Source: Gaertneriomyces semiglobifer (lineage: Eukaryota > Chytridiomycota > Chytridiomycetes > Spizellomycetales > Spizellomycetaceae). From it: a stretch of 64,000 nucleotides of DNA. Both the position numbers and the translations under genes were made by a program. Location of the stretch: NCBI GenBank assembly GCA_025558075.1, contig JAHLKF010000024.1, positions 186,001 through 250,000 on the forward strand, written 5' to 3'. The notes beneath the pieces are model-generated. The model was not told the origin of the DNA. It worked only from the letters and a program-made list of their open reading frames with translations, and ran no database searches. Of the stretch, positions 50,822-62,560 are shown piece after piece (position 1 is the first letter of the stretch; each line of letters opens with the position of its first letter).

Positions 50822-50827
50822 AATAAA
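50822..50827 (+). terminator. Possible polyadenylation signal of P0
   Basis: AATAAA 37 nt after the P0 stop, in the gap before the convergent fumarate reductase gene. Confidence 0.4.
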
Positions 50828-51073
50828 GGAATGTAATGCTTCTTCCTTGGAACTATCTCTCCGCTTGGTGTTTCAATTGGGTGCCCTGAAAAGCTCCCAT
50901 TTTCTCTTGTGTGCATGCGTGCATAAGTGGGAGCCATTTCCCTGTCAAGGACAGTAGTGCCGGATCTCCTCCAGAAAATTGAAGCATGGACAAAGGTCAC
51001 ATGTCAACACAGGATATTCATTTTGATGGATAATTACATACAAGAGAGTTTCAATCAAGTTTCAACCAAACGC

Positions 51074-53273
51074 TTATTTCTTGAGAGTGCCAATGATGGT
51101 TTCGGGTGCGTACTTTGCAACAACCTCGGGTTTGTGAAGCATGTTGACTGCAGACGCATCGTCAATTAGTTGCAATTCGGACAAAACGAAGGCAAATTCC
51201 TAGCACAAGGACTTACATTCTTCGGTAGCGTCACGTCCAGCGTAGAGCATGATTGCCTTCTTGCCTCCCCTGTCACCCAACATGCACTTTTAGAAAACGC
51301 TCATGTGTACCAGAAACAGCACCAAATGTATAGTACTCACGGGTGATCGTTCAGGAAAGATGTGGCATTCAGTACTTGACCATTTACGACAACCCAGCAG
51401 TCCTTTTCCGTGTTGTGCTTGGCAACTTCTTCGAGGGTATATTCACCTTGCGGCTTCTTCTCCGGGGCGGCAGCGGCAGCGGCTGGCGCACCTGATTGTT
51501 CAAGGGCGGCCTGCGCGTATTGCGGACCGGATGGGGCAGAGAACGCTCCGGGGTTGTCGAAAGACAGTGCAATGTTGACGCCATTGACATGGATGGAGAT
51601 CGGGGCGCCACCTATGTGACCCGCAATTCCGCCAATACGACGAGCGGCCGAGTTGGACGCCAGGTTCTGGAGGAGGTAAGAAGCGGCAGTAGCACCGGCT
51701 ACACGGCCGTAGACAACGCAACCAAGCAGAGAGCTTCCACCAAGACGGTTGGCGCCGTGTACACCACCGGCAACCTCACCAGCAGCGAACAATCCCGGAA
51801 TGGGCTTCTTTTCGGCTCCGGTCAAGACGCGAGATGCCTCGTCGATCTGGATACCACCCATGGTGAAGTGAAGGACTGGGGTGACAATAGCTACCCAGAA
51901 CTCATCATCGGGAATGAACGGGAGGTTGTGGAAAAATCTCTTTCCGAACGGGTCCTTTTTGGTACGGGCGATTTCGTTGTACTTTGTGAAAGTTTCTTCC
52001 AGGGTCTTGACCGAGATTCCCATTTCCTTTGCAAGGGCATCTGCACCCTTAAAGTGCTTCATCAATCCACGGCCCATGTAGTGCTTGCAGTGCCATTCGA
52101 TTTCCTTTCCACCCTTGCCGTTCAAGATGAGACGGAAAGGACCCTTGTTCTTCCACATCATGCCAGTGACGTAGTCACGGTGGCCAAGCTCGTCGCAGAA
52201 ACGGTGACCGTTTGCGTCGAGCAAGAGACCACCGACACCGCGCAAAGCTTCCGCGGCGAGGAACTTGACCTTGGCATCGGGTTCTTTCGGGTCCACCAAT
52301 CCAGTGGGATGGACTTGAACCTTTTCCATGTGGAGGGTGTTACCGCCAATAGCAAGCGTCATTTTAATACCATCACCGGTGCAGTGATCACCATTGGTAG
52401 TGGGGAGATCCCAGAGCTCAGGCCTGTACTTTTTGAGAAGCGAGGTTTCTGTAAAGTCAGCTGCGTAACCACCGGTAGCCACGATGACAGGCCCGTCTTC
52501 GCGAAGGGTCTTGCCGTTCAATTCATACTCTACACCAACGACTTGGCCGCCTTGCTCAATAAGTTTTTTAACATTGGCCTTTTTGATGACTTTTGCTCTG
52601 TTTGGTTGGGCAGCAGCAATATCTTCAAGTTTTTCCATGAGCGCGTAAGTGATGGTCATTCCCGGGAACATTTCTTTGCCACGGTGAGTACGTGGTTGGG
52701 AGTGACCACCAAGACGAGAGATGAGAGACAAATCAACATTGAATTTGTCCTGAATCCACTCTACAGCGGCTCCTGATTGGTAGGTCAACACCTTTGTGAG
52801 TTCTGGGACAATGAGATCACGAGCGGACTTGGCTGAGTCTTCGTAAAAGATCTCTGCGGTATCCTATTACACCAAAACTTAGCATGAGAACGCAGTGTCA
52901 TGATACGCGCATGGGAAAGTAGGTTTTTCAGCAGTGCAGCCCATGAAACCGCGTGTGGACAGCAAGCATAGCGGCGATGTCCTTGTTTGACCAAGACCGC
53001 GGTCATGTTTACTTCATGTTGAATGGAGGTCGGTACCATTTCCACTCTCCCTCAATCCAGCTCAGTTCAATTATACGCAATCGTACTTACCGGAATGCCG
53101 AGCTTTCGCTGTGTAGCAGTCCCCGCGCCGTTGATACCAGAAGTGGCCTTGGTGGAGTTACCGCCGAGGAAGGAGTTTTTGTCTAGCAGGATGACATTCC
53201 CACCGTGTTCCAAGACGGTGTGAGCAGCAGAGAGACCGGCGAGACCGCCTCCAATAATGATGACATGTGCCAT
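51074..53273 (-). CDS. Soluble fumarate reductase fused to cytochrome b5
   Basis: Four exons: 53273-53091, 52863-51341, 51269-51217 and 51147-51074 (introns 227, 71 and 69 bp); 610 aa. Osm1/Frd1-type flavoenzymes reduce fumarate to succinate with FADH2/FMNH2, recycling NADH in low oxygen. Seen: FAD site [14 protein letters not shown] at the extreme N-terminus, [43 protein letters not shown]; then an Ala/Pro hinge and a cytochrome b5 domain ([19 protein letters not shown], heme ligands H in DHPGG and in FNMLHK, the latter formed by the last splice). Yeast Frd1/Osm1 lack the b5 domain. No targeting peptide is seen, so a cytosolic enzyme is more likely. The b5 unit probably delivers or relays electrons; that is inference. 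Confidence 0.92.
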
Positions 53274-54572
53274 ATTGAGTGATGTGTCAGGTTCCTAGCA
53301 ATCTAAATAGTAAACAATTGGTTGATGCAACAAGTATATCGCGGCTGAGGGAAACGGAAGAGGAGAGGGAGGGCGGATGGAGAGGGTCCACCTATTTATA
53401 TTCGGGGCAAAGGTGGAGTGTGTCTGTGCAGGGGGGTGCGTGCGTGATCGTGAGTGTGTGTGGGGGGCGGATGCATTGCACACACAACACAACAGACACA
53501 CACAGCGCGCGCGTCTTTTGGTTTGGTTGGCCGCGTGGGTTGTCTGCCGGTGCCCTCGTGAACGCAATTGCAATGATCCATCATCCATGTCCTCCCTTCG
53601 TGTGCCATTGCGGTGTACATATTGCATACAACGTTCATTAACGCCAGGCAGCATTTCTTGTTTGACCAAGATCTATCCTTCGTTCTGATCACGTCCGTCT
53701 TCACCAATACCATGTTCAATTCTGACCACCTGCATTCAATGCAATTCATGCCTGCGTCGCTCCCTCGCCGGGCCCTTTGCATATGCATATGCAGTGTGAA
53801 GTATGCGCCGGCCAGCTATAATAACGCTCATCTCGGCCAAATGTATTCTGTGTGTGACTGGAATACCCCACATCAACACACACCAGAACCCTAACCCTTA
53901 AGTGCACAATTGGCTCGTGAAGGTGACTCGTTTGGTGTACAGTGGGCCATCTATCGATATCCTCTTGTGTTGTCCAATGCATTAGTCGATAACGGGAGCC
54001 ATACCCTTGCTCTGGACGATTGGTCCACAGTGCCAAAACAACAGATGAAGAGTCCTCTCTTCCAAAAGGGTGCTGTCCTTCTTTGGCGGACGTGCTTGGA
54101 ACATCTATGTTTCATTCAAACAAAGCACTAGCTTGGGTCTGAGGAGCGTCGAAAACGTCGACTTTAAGCCATCCGTAGAAACATGTAGCCAAGCAAAAGT
54201 TGACCCGAATAGATGCAAGGAAACAACGTAAGGACGTCACATATACACACCGACGACCACTTCCTCAAGCCGCAGTGCTAACCTACAAAGACAAGAGTAG
54301 AGTACTTGCATATTTTCTACCTGAGGGTAGGATGGTTACAGCAGCGTCGTAAATGAAGTTGGGCAGTTGCTGCCACAGCGCGTCAAAATCAAAACGCGGT
54401 GGAAAATCCCCCCGAGCATGCTGACACAAGCAATAAAGTCACGTGGTGGGTTCTTTTTCGCCGCCCCGTTTGTCGGTGCGAGGTTTTGGAGCCTTTTTGC
54501 CCTTCCTTTTGCTCTTGAACTCCTCCTGCATCCCATAGCCGATACGTCTATTCAGGCACCAAAGAACTGAAT
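53274..54572. other. Divergent intergenic region, fumarate reductase and L4
   Basis: About 1.3 kb with no supported gene. It has a CA/TG-rich stretch (about 53430-53510), the palindrome GCATATGCATATGC at about 53778, and the AACCCTAACCCTTA box at 53887. Confidence 0.5.
53887..53900 (+). promoter_or_regulatory. AACCCTAACCCTTA box upstream of ribosomal L4
   Basis: About 690 bp before the L4 start codon. Same core word as the box upstream of P0, which is why it is listed. Confidence 0.35.
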
Positions 54573-56228
54573 ATGGTGAGTACACGACGACTAAAATGCA
54601 AGGGGACGTCTAGCCCGTGAGTGAAGATGGATGCTTGTGGTGTAGAACATGGCGAATATCCGATTACTGGCGAGCATGTAAAACTGTCGACGGTAGATCA
54701 GTTCGAAATAGCAGCAACAGAGGAGGATCTATGCCAGTGACTTTGTACAGGCAGCAATAGAAGACAGCACGAAGTTCTTGGAACCATTGGCGACGCATGG
54801 GGAAAAACAGCGGAGCGTACATCTTACAGCGGCGATAGATACGACATCTGCGACAAGGGACTACGAATATGAGTGGAGTTCTGGAACATCTCGCGCATTG
54901 GAACCGAATTGCTGACTGTCTATGTTGATTGTGTAGTCCGCGGCCGCTGCACGTCCCGTCGTTTCTGTCTTCGCTGAGGATGGTACCGCCGTTGCCGGTA
55001 CCACCCAGCTGCCTGAGCTCTTCAAGGCACCCATCCGTGCTGACGTTGTCAGGTTCGTGTTCACCAACATGAACAAGAACAAGCGTCAGGCCTACGCTGT
55101 CAGCCCCAAGGCTGGTCACCAGACTTCTGCCGAATCCTGGGGTAAGTTTTCACCCATTTTGAAGCGTCGTTCGCTTGGGTTCTAACTCTTATTTGTTTTC
55201 CAGGAACTGTAAGTTTTGTTTCCGTTGCCATCCCGGTAAATTGATTCAATGTTTTACTCATTTGTACATTGTTTTAGGGTAGAGCTGTCGCTCGTATTCC
55301 CCGTGTCAGCGGTGGTGGTACTCACCGTGCCGGTCAGGCCGCCTTCGGTAACATGTGCCGTGGAGGACGCATGTTCGCTCCCACCAAGACCTGGCGCAAG
55401 TGGCACGTCAAGACCAACCAGAACCAGAAGCGTTACGCTACCGTTTCTGCTCTGGCTGCGTCTGCTCTTCCTTCCCTCGTCCTCGCTCGTGGACACCGTG
55501 TAGAGAAGCTTGCTGAGATCCCCGTCGTTGTCAGCAGCGGTGTGGAGTCCCTCAAGAAGACCAAGGCCGCTGTCGCTTTGTTGAAGGCTCTCCAGGCCTA
55601 CGAGGATGTTGAGAAGGTCGTCAAGTCCAAGACTCTTCGTGCCGGTGTTGGTAAGATCAGGAACAGGCGCCACAGGCAGAGACGCGGTCCTCTCGTCATC
55701 TACAACGAGGACAACGGTATTGTTAAGGCTTTCCGTAACATTCCCGGAGTTGAGCTTGTGAGTTGAAGTGGCATGTGCGATTTCTTTGAGATGGTAGCTT
55801 ACGCATTTCCTGTTCAGGCCAGCGTGAACTCCCTGAACCTCCTTCAGTTGGCCCCCGGAGGTCACGTCGGTCGTTTCGTCATCTGGACTCAGACTGCTTT
55901 CGAGAAGCTCAACGCTCTCTTCGGTGACTACGCCAACGGCTCTGAGCTCAAGAAGAACTTCAACCTTCCCGCCCCCCTCATCTCCAACCCCGACCTTCCC
56001 CGTATCATCAACTCTGATGAAATCCAAGCCGTTCTTCGCCCCGCCAACTCCGCCGTTACGAAGAGGCCGTTCGCCCAGCGTAAGAACCCTCTCCGTAACA
56101 CCGGTGTTCTTGTGCGTCTCAACCCCTACGCCCAGACCCTGCGTCGTCGGGAGCTCTTGGCCAAGAAGCAGACCAAAAAGGTCAAGCGTGTGAGCAACAA
56201 GGCTTTCGAGGAGATTTTGTTGGCTTAG
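54573..56228 (+). CDS. RPL4: 60S ribosomal protein L4 (uL4)
   Basis: Five exons: 54573-54575 (only the ATG), 54937-55141, 55204-55208 (5 nt), 55278-55757 and 55818-56228; introns 361, 62, 69 and 60 bp; 367 aa. Core protein of the large subunit lining the exit tunnel. Seen: [50 protein letters not shown], the tunnel loop [56 protein letters not shown]. The GTGRAV motif is complete only if the 5-nt exon is used; skipping it gives an immediate stop. An intron straight after the ATG is common in ribosomal-protein genes. Confidence 0.95.
55204..55208 (+). other. Five-nucleotide micro-exon of RPL4
   Basis: The bases GAACT lie between a CAG acceptor and a GTAAGT donor. They complete a Gly codon and give Thr in ESWGTGRA, a motif conserved in L4. 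The flanking introns are 62 and 69 bp. Confidence 0.88.
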
Positions 56229-56378
56229 GATGTGGTAGCTGGGCAGTGCAGGAGCTGGAACGTGTACCGGTGCATGCAGGACGAGAATAATACATAAATA
56301 CAACCCGCTACCCCCAGTTCATTTGCCACATTATGCTCTGTTATTTTACAATGCACGGTGCCATTTGTCTAGTGAAGA

Positions 56379-59203
56379 CTATCGCCATTCACTGGATGCA
56401 TCGGTAGAGTAAGTATCTGATGAAGATTTGTCAGAAATGAAGTTTGTTTCCGTTATAGGTGAAAAGCGGACTTCAGGAGTTCGTGGAATCCGAAAATCTT
56501 CCATTGCAGGATCAGCGGCAAAACCAGGTATTTTTCGTCGATTGGCACCGCGGGCGGAGAACGAGGATACATTCGAGTGACGCCTGGTTAGCGCAGACCT
56601 CGGCCGTTCCCTCAGTATTCCTCGCGACGCGGCATTCGCACTCACAGATCTTCTCCTCCCCGGCTGTACGGGCGCCTGTCGCCTCGTCACAATCGGTGAC
56701 GGCTTTTGGTTCATCTTGTGCTTGAAGCCCTCAGTATACTCCTCCGTACTGTTCTGAACGTGCGCACGCATTGCCTGGTGCAATGCATCTTTTTGAGGTC
56801 CGTCGGGGAACGTCAATAGCCATGTGTCGGTAAATCGGGGAATTTTGTTGTGCTGTGACTTGAGAATGGCGGCGCATTGTACGTTGAGCTGTTCTTCCAG
56901 GGCGCGGCGTTCGCTATGGAACTCGATCGGGTCGTGCGGGTAGAGTGTGCGCAACCAGTGGGATGTCGGAAGCGGGGTTTCTGGAGTGGGAAAATGATGA
57001 CGAAAAAGAGTAGGATGGCAGGTTGAGTGGAAGCCAGTGTTGTTTGCAAAACCTGTGTACTGAAATCTTACCCTTGTGCGCGGATAACAATTCTAGAACT
57101 GTCGTCCACGTAAACTGTTGCTGTTTGTCGCCGAATCAATGTGATGAGGAGACCGGATATTGCGGCCGTCAGTGGCATGTACGACTTTTTACGTACCTCC
57201 TGGGAACGGTTCTCACTGTTATCATGTTTCGAGTCGACCGCTGCTGATGCTGGCGGTGACGGCTGTCGACCCATAGCGAATGACTCGTCTGCGGTGACAC
57301 TCGGTTTCACGATAATCTTGCGCGGTTGAGCGTGTTTGGCCTCAGACTTCCGTTTCGGACGGACGACCTACCGACACACAAGCCAAAGTTTGGTAAGCAT
57401 CATGTCATAGGCGATGGTACACGGGTTACTTGTTGTAGGTCTACGTACGGATGAGGGTTTGGCTTCCGCGGGTTTGGTGGGTGGTGATGCGTGGACGGGT
57501 GACGCAGGCGGTTGATTTTCGGAAGATTCATCCCATTCGATTGGTTTCTCATCTTCCAAGACGCCGAACTTGGATTGTACCGGTTGAAACTGCGAATGTT
57601 TTAATTCCTGTAAGGCAAACAACAAGCACGCTTGCTCATCAATACGGCAAGTTTGTCAAAGGAGATCTTGTTGGTCGGCTTACTCACCCCAAAGCCGCTA
57701 CTCGGCGTTTTCATGGTTTCCAGTGCTTCGTTTCGCTCTTCCTGCTCTCTGCGCAGTCGCGCCTTGGAAAATTCACTGATTAGTTATGAGTTATAAGAGT
57801 ATCACCATCCGCGGGGACGACACACCTTGAACTCTTCCAAGTCGGTTTGCATTTTGAGTTTTTGTTGTGTGATGGCATTGCTCAATGCTACCTATAAAAT
57901 ACCAGCAATCAATTTCCAGTCCACATGACCAGCAAGTAATGATTTGGAAGCAGGGGTCACTCGACGTACCTCACGACTGTTCAACTCTCTCTCCAACTTT
58001 CTCTCCATCTCTTCACGGAGTTGCTTTTCAATCTCCTGCATCTTCGAGTGGAAGGATTCGACTTCTTGCTGGAGAGCTTGGCTGTCTGCCTGCGGGACGG
58101 GTGCTGATGGTTGTGACACGGATGTTTGCAGTTGTGGTTGTGGTTGCATAGTTGTTGGTTGTGGTTCAGGTTGTTGCTGCGGTTGGTGCATTACTGCGGG
58201 CTGTGGCTGCGGTTCTGACTGCGGTTGGGGTATCAAGACCTCCTGTTGTGGTTGTGGTTGCGCTTGCGGATGGGGTTGCTGCTGTGGCTCATGGCGTCGC
58301 TTTATATGCGTATCGAGGTGAAATGCCGACACAAATGCCTTCGGACATAGCGTGCATCTCTATAAAACATGATAAGCATGCATATTCATCTGCCAACCGT
58401 TTTGACGGATGCGATTCGCCATGCAAAGCAGATAACTCACGTAAAAGCTCGTCTGTTGCACTTGCTCGACTTTTGCATTTGCGCTTTTCGTCATCACATG
58501 ATACGCATAGGCCAGCTTCCGAAGCATGCGCGACTGCTTTTGAAGCTGGCTCAACTCGGCGGTCTGGAACATACTCATCAGAGGTCAGGGAATCACCACT
58601 TCCACGAATGGCGTTGACTGAGGAGACAGACCTGTTGGCTAGACTGCACAGTCAACTTTCTCAACTGTCCCCTCGTTTCATTGAGCTCTTTGGAAATCGC
58701 CGTGCGCTGCGTGACGAGTTGGCCCTAGTTCGCTCTGCATCAGCACCCACAACCCTTTGAGAAACCAAAAGTTCAAGACGAAGAAGGTACCTGAGAATGC
58801 AGCAGATACTCAATAATCAACTGAGCCAGCTGAAACAATTTGACAAAACTTGCATCCACATTTATTCCTGAGCACCAGTGGTCACACCGGCTGTCATTAA
58901 CAACGGATTTTCACCCACAGACAAACAGCACCAAGATCGTATAAATTTTACTCACCTTCCTTTTCAATATCACAGTACACTACATTTCCCATAAATGCTT
59001 GGAGCTCGTCTACGTTGATCTACAAAGAAGATGGTCAAAACCAAGAATCAATTCCTATGTTCGTTCTCCCATATTTCACCAACCTGTTTTCTCATCCGTT
59101 CTAAGTCTAGTTGTGCAAGAAGTCTCCAATCCAGCCGCTCGGTGCGGCGGCTAGATGTAAACTCTGTCGAAGCTGAGAAAGGAGGAGGTCGCGGCCGGAC
59201 CAT
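56379..59203 (-). CDS. DZIP1: DZIP1-like ciliary/basal-body zinc-finger protein
   Basis: Twelve exons: 59203-59084, 59019-58956, 58868-58792, 58724-58632, 58563-58441, 58359-57970, 57891-57826, 57762-57688, 57607-57449, 57367-57197, 57120-57072 and 56980-56379; introns 63-91 bp; 662 aa. DZIP1/Iguana acts at basal bodies and the ciliary transition zone. Seen: the N-terminal DZIP domain (TERLDWRLLAQLDLERMRKQ, VDELQAFMGNVVYCDIEKE, FVKLFQLAQLIIEYLLHSQ), coiled coil, one C2H2 finger (C161, C164, H177, H182), then an unusual stretch of about 60 Gln/Pro residues, more coiled coil and a Ser/Arg-rich tail. The acceptor of exon 11 could be 6 nt further on. Presence of this gene supports a flagellated organism. 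Confidence 0.85.
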
Positions 59204-59545
59204 TGCGAAGATCCTGGTTGTGGTGAGCTATGAAGCCGCTGTAGGTCATATTTCATTTCGACTTGTCGGGCAAACCGTGTTGTTGCTGACGTAAAAGTGA
59301 GCTGTGCCATCGACGCGTCTGGTTAAATTCGACAAGGTCTGGTTAAATATCAAGCTTTGTATTTGCAGAAAAGTCTATCAATCTGTTCAACAGTTTACTG
59401 CTATCTTAGGCGAACGGTGCCCAACCCACCCACATCCTAGTCAGTGCATTCGGATCTCTAAATAAGTCCAGTATGGCCCGCACGGTGGCGCCCACACTAC
59501 CACAGTTGTCTGGGAAGCTTGTCTCCGGCGGCACAATAGTATTTT
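59204..59545. other. DZIP1 upstream region and kinase-like gene 3' flank
   Basis: About 340 bp. No feature is seen. Confidence 0.45.
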
Positions 59546-61872
59546 TCAGTAATTTTTAATATCACCAAACCACTCTTGGGTAGCGTTCTTGGACTCAATC
59601 TCTGCACAAAGAATGTGTCTCGGGTGCTGTTGTTCCAATCGGTTGCGCACTTGAGCTAAGCGTCGGTCAATTTCCACCAGGGCATCGTCATAGGCGGTTG
59701 CCCCTCTCGCTTGATTGATGAGAATCCCACCAACTGCGCCGATCCCAGTTGTCGGGAGGTTGCGAAAAATGGCCAAGTGGTCCAACACCACGTCACGATA
59801 CTTATGGAGCAAAGCGAACACTGCGATCATAATATTTTCCAGGGACTCCAGATGCACAGCGTTTTGCAGTTGAGGCGTAAATCTCATGGGGACTAGTTCA
59901 GGAATCCTCAGATGCTGCCCCATCCCCAGCATCAGGTCAAAGTTGATGGCGGCCACATCTCCTTGCTGCGTCACCAACCAATTCCCGTTGTGCCTATCTC
60001 CGATCCCGAGGACGTACAGGCACACACTCAGCGCGCCGAAGGAACGAGTGAACCTCGAGCTCACATCCGCGCCGTTGGGTTGGCTTTTCAACCAAGCGTG
60101 CAGGTACGGTGTTCCAATGGCGCACTCGTTCCAATGGCGTAGAACTTCCGCCCTCGTGATTTGAGCCGCTCTTGCGGTTTCATGATGAATGCCAAATAAA
60201 CGGCTGAAATTGGCACGTGCGGCCCTCTCGGCGTCCCGGTAGGGCGGATACTGCTTGTGGATTCTATCAAAAGTGGTAGACTCGTACCATTGCACGAGAC
60301 CCATTTCTGCCGACATGGGTACAACCTTGATAGAGGGAATCCGAAGGTTATAAGCAGCGCAAGATTCCTCATATCGCATGAGGATGTTGGTCATTTCGAA
60401 AAATCCCGCGGCCCTTTCGGCGTTCCGGAGGTCCTCTCCATGCTTCAACACCCAATGGTGTCTGCTCCCATTCACTCCTATCATTGTGATTTTCTTTGGC
60501 ACTCGCAGGGAGTGGATGACTTCTACTAGTCGCCCAAACCCATTCAGTAGAATGTTGGTCCCAGGAATCAAGAGGCGCTCAGCACTTGGTAACATATGTA
60601 CATCATAGTTGGCCAACGCTGGCGAGTAATTGACGAGGGGAACTACTCCTGGTGTTGGTCGAGCGGTATGGACTTTTAAGTTACCCTGGAGCATCCAAAG
60701 CCTGCCAAAGGTCTCGTCGGCTCGTGGCCCAATAAGGTTTGATCCCTCGTTTCCACACAAGTCCCTGATGGTTTGTCCATATCTTTGCGCAAAATTCAGA
60801 CCGATGGCGCCCATATCAGCATGCGAAGCATCAAGGCACAACATGTCGAGCTTAACCATTTCCTTTCCAATTAAGGTTCGCTTCATTTTTCCCGCAAGCG
60901 TGCTCTCCAAAATCCTTTGGATATCCTTCACAAATTGCTCAAAGAGATCCACCGGTTCCACGAGGCGATAAAGATTCATTTTGAATGCCTCAAGTCTCTG
61001 CACAACGTCGGAATCGATGCCCCGCTCACCCACACGCTTTGACTTCGCCACGTTCAGTTTAACCAGATTTTGCAGGCTGTATCGCGACTCCATTTGCCAA
61101 AACACATCTTCCGGGAATTCTTCCGCAACGTACTTCATGATGTCATTTCGAATGTATACAATTGACAGTCTCCTGGCAACGCCGTCAACGCAGGAAGGTA
61201 AGGTAGGAGAACACGCGGTGGCAATGTAAAGCACATCGCGCAGAACGTTTGGCGTGCAGGGGGGTACCTTTCAGCAAGTTGCAACACTCGGGGAAAATAA
61301 AGCATAGCACGTTCTGCGTGCTCTGTTGTCAGAGCGACTTGCATGATGAAATCCACAATCCTAGTGGCAACCCTCTTAGAGTTAACCAGATCAAGGTCCG
61401 TGGTCGGGTTCGCCTCCACCTCACGGAGCGTGGCGTCCAACAATTCGGCCTTTCTCAGCATTGGGGGAAACATAAGAGGTATTTCAGATCGATCGGGCAT
61501 GACAGGAGCAGGCGGTGGAAGGTTCTGGGGATGACGTTGACTACGTCGCGCGGACACTGCGGCAGGCACATTCGTCCAGGATCTTTGAGCTCCAGGAGCA
61601 GCTCCGGCGGGTTGACCCGCTTGTGAAGGTCCTGCGATAGCCTGTGGCGGCACAGTCGGCGTACCTCCTTGAGCTCCAGGAACCGCTCCGGCGGGTTGAA
61701 CCGCTTGTGCGGGTCCTGCGACAATCTGTGTCGGCAGAGTCGACCACGTAGGTCCTTGAGCTCCAGCGGGTTGACCCGCTTGCGAGGGTCCTGAAACAAT
61801 TTGTGTCGGCACAGTCGGCGCAACTCCTTGCATTTCTGAAGCACCGCCAGCGGGTTGGTCAGGGTCGGACAT
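59546..61872 (-). CDS. Miniature DNA-PKcs-like PI3K-related kinase family protein
   Basis: Two exons, 61872-61268 and 61172-59546, with a 95-bp intron whose splice restores the frame; 743 aa. Seen: an N-terminal Pro/Gln/Ala repeat (23-103), a helical region (about 130-390) that resembles the end of a FAT domain (RLLVEPVDLFEQF, FPEDVFWQMESRYSL), then a PI3/4-kinase domain from about 396: VLKHGEDLR with the lysine at 445, VVPMSAEMGLVQWYEST, the catalytic loop GDRHNGN (593-599, D594 and N599 present), and PELVPMRFTPQL. The closest known pattern is DNA-PKcs. The Mg-binding DFG reads NFD (612-614). The C-terminus (ATQEWFGDIKNY) faintly recalls FATC. DNA-PKcs exceeds 4000 residues, so this is a stripped-down form; activity is doubtful. 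Decayed relatives lie at 33-35 kb. Confidence 0.85.
61564..61806 (-). repeat. In-frame minisatellite in the kinase-like gene
   Basis: Three units of 25-28 codons, each with the pattern P-x-Q-(I/A)-(V/A)-x-GP-(S/A)-QA-x-QPAGA, at residues 23-47, 48-75 and 76-103. Copy number may vary among strains. Confidence 0.8.
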
Positions 61873-62242
61873 AACTTCGGGCGCCTTATTGTTTTCGAAC
61901 TATCAAATGGGCGCGTGTGAGTATGTTTGAAGGTAATAAAACAAGCACCGGTGGGAAAAACTCTGTCAGCATATACTTACTGAAATGTAAAACGGAATGA
62001 AAGAGAGAGATCAAATGAAAATTCACAAAGGGGACGTATGCCTCGAATCGTAGATACGTGTTCGGGTGTTCTGTCGTGTTGTTTTTTTCGGAAATGTATT
62101 AGGGCAGTTTGAAAAGTACGCAGGGAGGTTGTTTGCGTTGAGCAATTGGGAGCCCGTTGATGGCGAGTGTGTGAAGATCCAAGTTCGATTGATAATTTTT
62201 GTTGATGAATGTACGCAGTTCGTAGTTAACCTTTTATGAGTA

Positions 62243-62560
62243 TGTTGTGAAGATCCGTGTCCGATTGTTTTATTTGTTCTTTCCAGAAGTGGTTGAAAAC
62301 AGATGAAAGTAGCCGTAGGTAAGTAGTTCGTAGTTGCCCTTTTGTGATTGTGTTATGAGGATCCGTGTCCGATTGTTTTTTGCTTTCGTTTTTTGTAGAA
62401 GTGGTTGAGAACTGGTAAAAGTACCTAGGTAAGTTGGTCGAAAGTTGACCTTCTGTGAGTGTGTTGTGAAGATTCGTGTCCGATTGTTTTTTGGTCTTTT
62501 GCAGAAGAGGTTGAGAACCGATAAAAGTAGAATGAATTGATGTGTTGATGTCTTGGGGAT
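62243..62560. repeat. Tandem repeat, period 108-111 bp, about three copies
   Basis: Units start at about 62243, 62351 and 62462 with TGTTGTGAAGAT or a near variant followed by CCGTGTCCGATTGTTTT. Later in each unit comes a splice-acceptor-like TTYCAG/TTGTAG/TTGCAG and GAAGTGGTTGA; two of the units then have AGGTAAGT. A partial unit precedes the array at about 62165. The minus strand is open through it (62594-62226, 122 codons), with in-frame repeats of SDTxLHNTLTxGQL. Confidence 0.8.

Noticed and set aside
53887..53900. Interstitial telomere
   Set aside because: Only two CCCTAA units are present; a promoter element or chance is more likely.
61135..61234. Apparent frameshift between two overlapping open frames of the kinase-like gene
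   Set aside because: A GT-AG intron (61173-61267) joins the frames exactly in phase and removes the overlap, so no frameshift or pseudogene is needed.
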